Source: Bacteroidota bacterium (lineage in GTDB: Bacteria; Bacteroidota; Bacteroidia; Chitinophagales; Chitinophagaceae). From it: DNA of 9,168 bases. The position numbers were made by a program, and so were the translations under genes. The DNA is taken from contig JAEZCV010000016.1 in the NCBI GenBank assembly GCA_023429985.1, positions 1 to 9,168 on the forward strand. Direction: 5' to 3'. Below the pieces are notes generated by a model. That model had not been told where the DNA came from, made no database searches, and was given only the letters and a program-made list of their open reading frames with translations. Positions 8,101 through 9,168 of this stretch are shown here, one piece after another (positions within the stretch are counted from its first letter, which is position 1; each line of letters begins with the position of its first letter).

Positions 8101-8477
8101 ATGCTGTACACCAGCTCTTCGTAAAAAACCTGGGCATCTTTTTCAGAGGCAAAATAACCATTGCGTTCGCCCCATACTCTCCAGCAATTTGCCATACGGT
8201 GTGCCACCTGCTTTACCGAGGTTTCTCTTCCAAGCGATCCATCGGGTTGAGGAACGCCAGCCTTCCTGAAATATTTTTGGGCAAGAATATCTGTTGCGAT
8301 CTGGCTCCATTGTTTGGGCACTTCAACATTGGTCATTTCAAAAACAACTTCGCCGCTGGGGTTGCGGATCACCGATGTTCGGTAGTCGTATTCGAACTGG
8401 TCGTAAACATTAATATCATCGCGGGTGTACTTGCGGGGGAAGGAGAGTCCTTTTGTAGCGGTGGTGTTATCTGCCAT
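5148..8477 (-). CDS. nrdJ: Class II adenosylcobalamin-dependent ribonucleoside reductase
   Basis: NrdJ reduces ribonucleotides to deoxyribonucleotides for DNA synthesis in the cytoplasm, making its thiyl radical with adenosylcobalamin, so it needs neither oxygen nor a small subunit. The protein has 1109 aa, within the usual range of the long NrdJ type. Active-site residues by family knowledge: redox pair C181 (HACFILSVEDD) and C401 (ACNLAS), radical C390 with N388 and E392 in NPCSE. A GGGTSSGLMSFL segment (229-240) and the phosphate loop APTGTIG (586-592) complete the barrel. A charged, low-complexity linker (about 836-862) leads to a TSCPD-like region (about 900-1010). A second variable linker follows. 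The tail has C1083, C1086, C1096, C1099, C1102 and C1108, as in the Zn-binding, disulfide-shuttling C-terminus of this family. No N-terminal ATP-cone is seen. The ATG start has no Shine-Dalgarno sequence. It is convergent with the secreted-protein operon, and no thioredoxin or B12 gene is adjacent. Confidence 0.97.
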   Translation of the reverse strand: MADNTTATKGLSFPRKYTRDDINVYDQFEYDYRTSVIRNPSGEVVFEMTNVEVPKQWSQIATDILAQKYFRKAGVPQPDGSLGRETSVKQVAHRMANCWRVWGERNGYFASEKDAQVFYEELVYSILNQMCVPNSPQWFNTGLHESYGIKGKPQGHYYVDAKDGKLKKSTSAYERPQPHACFILSVEDDLVNDGGIMDLWVREARIFKYGSGVGTNFSNLRGEGEKLSGGGTSSGLMSFLKIGDRAAGAIKSGGTTRRAAKMVCLDLDHREIVKFINWKVEEEKKVGALIDAGYPSDYEGEAYRTVSGQNSNNSVRIPNSFFDKLEKGEDWELTARTDGRVMSKVPSRELWNQIAYAAWRCADPGTQYNTTINEWHTCPEGGEIRASNPCSEYMFLDNTACNLASANLMKFYNNENNTIDVEGFEYVCRLWTTVLEISVLMAQFPSKEVAQLSYEYRTLGLGFANLGTLLMVSGIPYDSEKARAIAGSITAIMTGTSYKTSAEIAATLGAFPRYEENKEHMLRVMRNHRLAAYDADSYEQLSVKPQGLKAQYCPDYLLKAACKAWDDAVEMGEKYGYRNAQATVIAPTGTIGLVMDCDTTGVEPDFALVKFKKLSGGGYFKIINQSVPVALSNLGYSDKEVEGIVKYAVGSGTFAGAPFINHQTLSEKGFIAEEIAKLDKSVASAFEIGFVFNVYNLGEACLKRLGFTPEQYFDFEWNLLEALGFTDEQIDAANDYVCGTMTVEGAPNLKPEHLPVFDCANKCGKKGERFIHANGHIRMMGATQPFISGAISKTINLPHEAKVEEIADSYLLSWQLGLKACALYRDGSKLSQPLSNKSDKKKKDDVQTATADADEAQMPESNIVDMGKLTIEELLEEVTKRVQASPDTQLKRKLASIVERRALPAKRRGFTQKAKINGQTIFLRTGEYADGTVGEIFIDMAKEGATMRSMLNCFAIAVSIGLQYGVPMEEYVEKFVFTRFEPAGFVEHPNIRSTTSIVDFIFRALGYEYLNRTDLVHVLDKPEVMNTGDEEWDEPAKQPELSNLRIVSSTTPVKAQKPVMKAEKSLDAVNAAARSMQSDAPACNTCGHITVRSGTCYKCLNCGNSMGCS

Positions 8478-8566
8478 ATAGCTGCGTTTAAAAAATTAAT
8501 AATGAGTGGAACGATCGAGGTTGACGACGAAAATATCTTTCCCTGATCAAAAAATGAAGCGATAGA

Positions 8567-8585
8567 TATGCACAGCTGTGGATAA
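8567..8585 (-). promoter_or_regulatory. Operator-like palindrome with DnaA-box match upstream of nrdJ
   Basis: CACAGCTGTG (8571-8580) is a perfect 10-nt palindrome, which extends to 18 nt (8567-8584) with one mismatched pair (8570/8581). On the minus strand 8585-8577 reads TTATCCACA, identical to the DnaA-box consensus. It lies about 90 nt upstream of the nrdJ start, where a regulator could act. DnaA control of ribonucleotide reductase is known for E. coli nrdAB; its use here is inference. It does not resemble an NrdR box. Confidence 0.4.
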
Positions 8586-8700
8586 ACAAGGTGGGAAAAA
8601 TCAAGCCTCCATCCAGCCCTGAAAAAGACGGTGAAGGACGTAGAAAAAATTGTTTTGAGCGAAATAATTTTTGGTGGAGGGAAGAAAAAGCGTTAAGATA

Positions 8701-8738
8701 ATTTCCCAACCTGCCTGCCGGCAGGCAGGTTGGGAAAT
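8701..8738. repeat. Perfect 38-nt palindrome
   Basis: Two 19-nt half-sites (8701-8719 and 8720-8738) are exact reverse complements with no spacer. The centre is GC-rich (CCTGCCTGCC and its complement) and the flanks are TTTCCCAA-like. The core is itself built of CCTG steps. I recall this CCTGCC/GGCAGG core as a recurrent intergenic palindrome in Bacteroidota genomes. It has no T-run on either side, so it is not a standard terminator. Confidence 0.9.
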
Positions 8739-8869
8739 GAGTTAATTGGAAAATGAGAGAACGTGAAGATTCAATGCAATAAACAATTAATGTTTAAAGA
8801 AATAGTTCAGGTATTTTTTTAAATTGGGGTCAGTTGTAAAATCATATTGATAAAACAGTATTTTTTTTA

Positions 8870-8938
8870 CTACAGCCCACGGTTTTAACCGTGGGATTTA
8901 GAAGCAAATCATTTAGAACAAAACCATTTCAATGGTTT
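8870..8938. repeat. Pair of REP-like short hairpins
   Basis: Hairpin one pairs CCCACGGTT (8876-8884) with AACCGTGGG (8887-8895) around TT. Hairpin two pairs AAACCATT (8921-8928) with AATGGTTT (8931-8938) around TC. They are 25 nt apart. A CTAC tetranucleotide (8870-8873) stands at the foot of hairpin one; GTAG/CTAC beside a hairpin is typical of REP elements moved by RAYT (TnpA-like) transposases. No such gene is in the window, so the assignment to that class is inference from shape. Confidence 0.55.
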
Positions 8939-9017
8939 CAGGAACGTTCTGTTCAACAAGGGCAATCATCTCTGCCATCTGCGCAAGGGAATGTTTTAAA
9001 CATCAACAAGGTGTTCC

Positions 9018-9072
9018 AATCTGCGGAAATCAGCGGGAAACAAAAAAATATTTCCCGCGGATGGCGCGGATT
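9018..9072. repeat. Imperfect inverted repeat (CTGCGG/GCGGGAAA type)
   Basis: The outer stem pairs 9018-9025 with 9065-9072 (8 bp, one T-G pair). After a small internal bulge, 3 bp pair (9029-9031 with 9060-9062). After one mismatch an inner 8-bp stem joins GCGGGAAA (9033-9040) to TTTCCCGC (9051-9058), around a 10-nt A-rich loop. The sequence resembles CTGCGGAAATCAGCGG-type intergenic repeats that I recall from many bacterial genomes. Confidence 0.7.
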
Positions 9073-9103
9073 GAGAAAGTCATTTGTTTGTTGCAAAATG
9101 CAC

Positions 9104-9121
9104 CAGCGCAGATCTGCGCTG
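9104..9121. repeat. Perfect 18-nt palindrome
   Basis: CAGCGCAGA followed directly by TCTGCGCTG, exact reverse complements with no spacer. It shares the CTGCG/CAGCG vocabulary of the inverted repeat 32 nt upstream and may be the remaining part of the same element family. Confidence 0.8.
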
Positions 9122-9168
9122 ATAGGAATCCGAGAGAACAAAGGGAAAAAATAAAGGAAGCCATAAAT

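Larger units (their letters stand above)
8478..9168. other. 691-nt gene-free region with clustered palindromes
   Basis: No convincing gene is found here. The part next to nrdJ (8478-8600) should contain its promoter and leader. The best minus-strand -7-like match is TATTTTCG (8528-8535, one mismatch to TAnnTTTG) without a -33 partner, so no promoter is called. From 8701 on, five self-complementary elements follow (8701-8738, 8876-8895, 8921-8938, 9018-9072, 9104-9121), listed separately. The stretch 8739-8869 is AT-rich with runs of A and T, and I see nothing else in it. The window ends without reaching a neighbouring gene. Confidence 0.7.

Noticed and set aside
8540..8600. NrdR box pair
   Set aside because: No sequence close to the ACACWATATATWGTGT consensus is seen; the nearby palindrome is CACAGCTGTG, which differs.
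8488..8709. 73-codon minus-strand open frame just upstream of nrdJ
   Set aside because: It covers the likely nrdJ promoter and leader and the operator-like palindrome, starts in the 38-nt palindrome, and has no recognisable domain or signal.
8478..8720. Cobalamin riboswitch in front of nrdJ
   Set aside because: Expected from the B12 need of the enzyme, but the minus-strand leader has no GCCACTG-type B12 box nor the surrounding conserved core.
8891..9154. 87-codon plus-strand open frame
   Set aside because: It begins inside one hairpin and runs through two palindromic repeats; the translation is basic, of low coherence and unlike a folded protein. Repeats without stops explain it.

Overview
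The window looks like a chromosomal segment of a Bacteroidota bacterium, probably from the Chitinophagales/Sphingobacteriales side. The reasons are the ClpX sequence type (Walker A written GETGTGKT), the near absence of Shine-Dalgarno sequences before starts, a TAnnTTTG-like promoter box, two secreted proteins of a kind I associate with this phylum, and intergenic spaces filled with short palindromic repeats. The lineage is an inference from these traits; no rRNA or other marker gene is present.

Layout: (1) 1-123 is an intergenic piece with a G-free array of seven heptamers and a candidate promoter. (2) 124-4872 is a plus-strand run of four closely packed genes: clpX, a 60-residue conserved-looking small protein, a 329-residue probable lipoprotein with TIM-barrel-like motifs, and a 778-residue exported helical-repeat protein that overlaps the lipoprotein gene by 35 nt. 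(3) 4873-5147 separates two convergent genes and holds a 42-nt-arm inverted repeat and a good intrinsic terminator that reads on the minus strand. (4) 5148-8477 minus strand is a complete class II (adenosylcobalamin-dependent) ribonucleotide reductase, nrdJ. (5) 8478-9168 has no convincing gene. It holds an operator-like palindrome with a perfect DnaA-box match just upstream of nrdJ, then a cluster of five palindromes or hairpins of apparently unrelated sequence.

How the parts work together: ClpX unfolds proteins for ClpP, and its ClpP-docking loop is intact. clpP is not in the window and may lie to the left. NrdJ supplies deoxyribonucleotides without oxygen but needs vitamin B12. The two exported proteins form an overlapping gene pair and are probably translated together; their function is unknown, and they are the best candidate here for an undescribed system. 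I see no defence system, CRISPR array, transposase gene, tRNA or rRNA. The remaining interest lies in the non-coding repeats.
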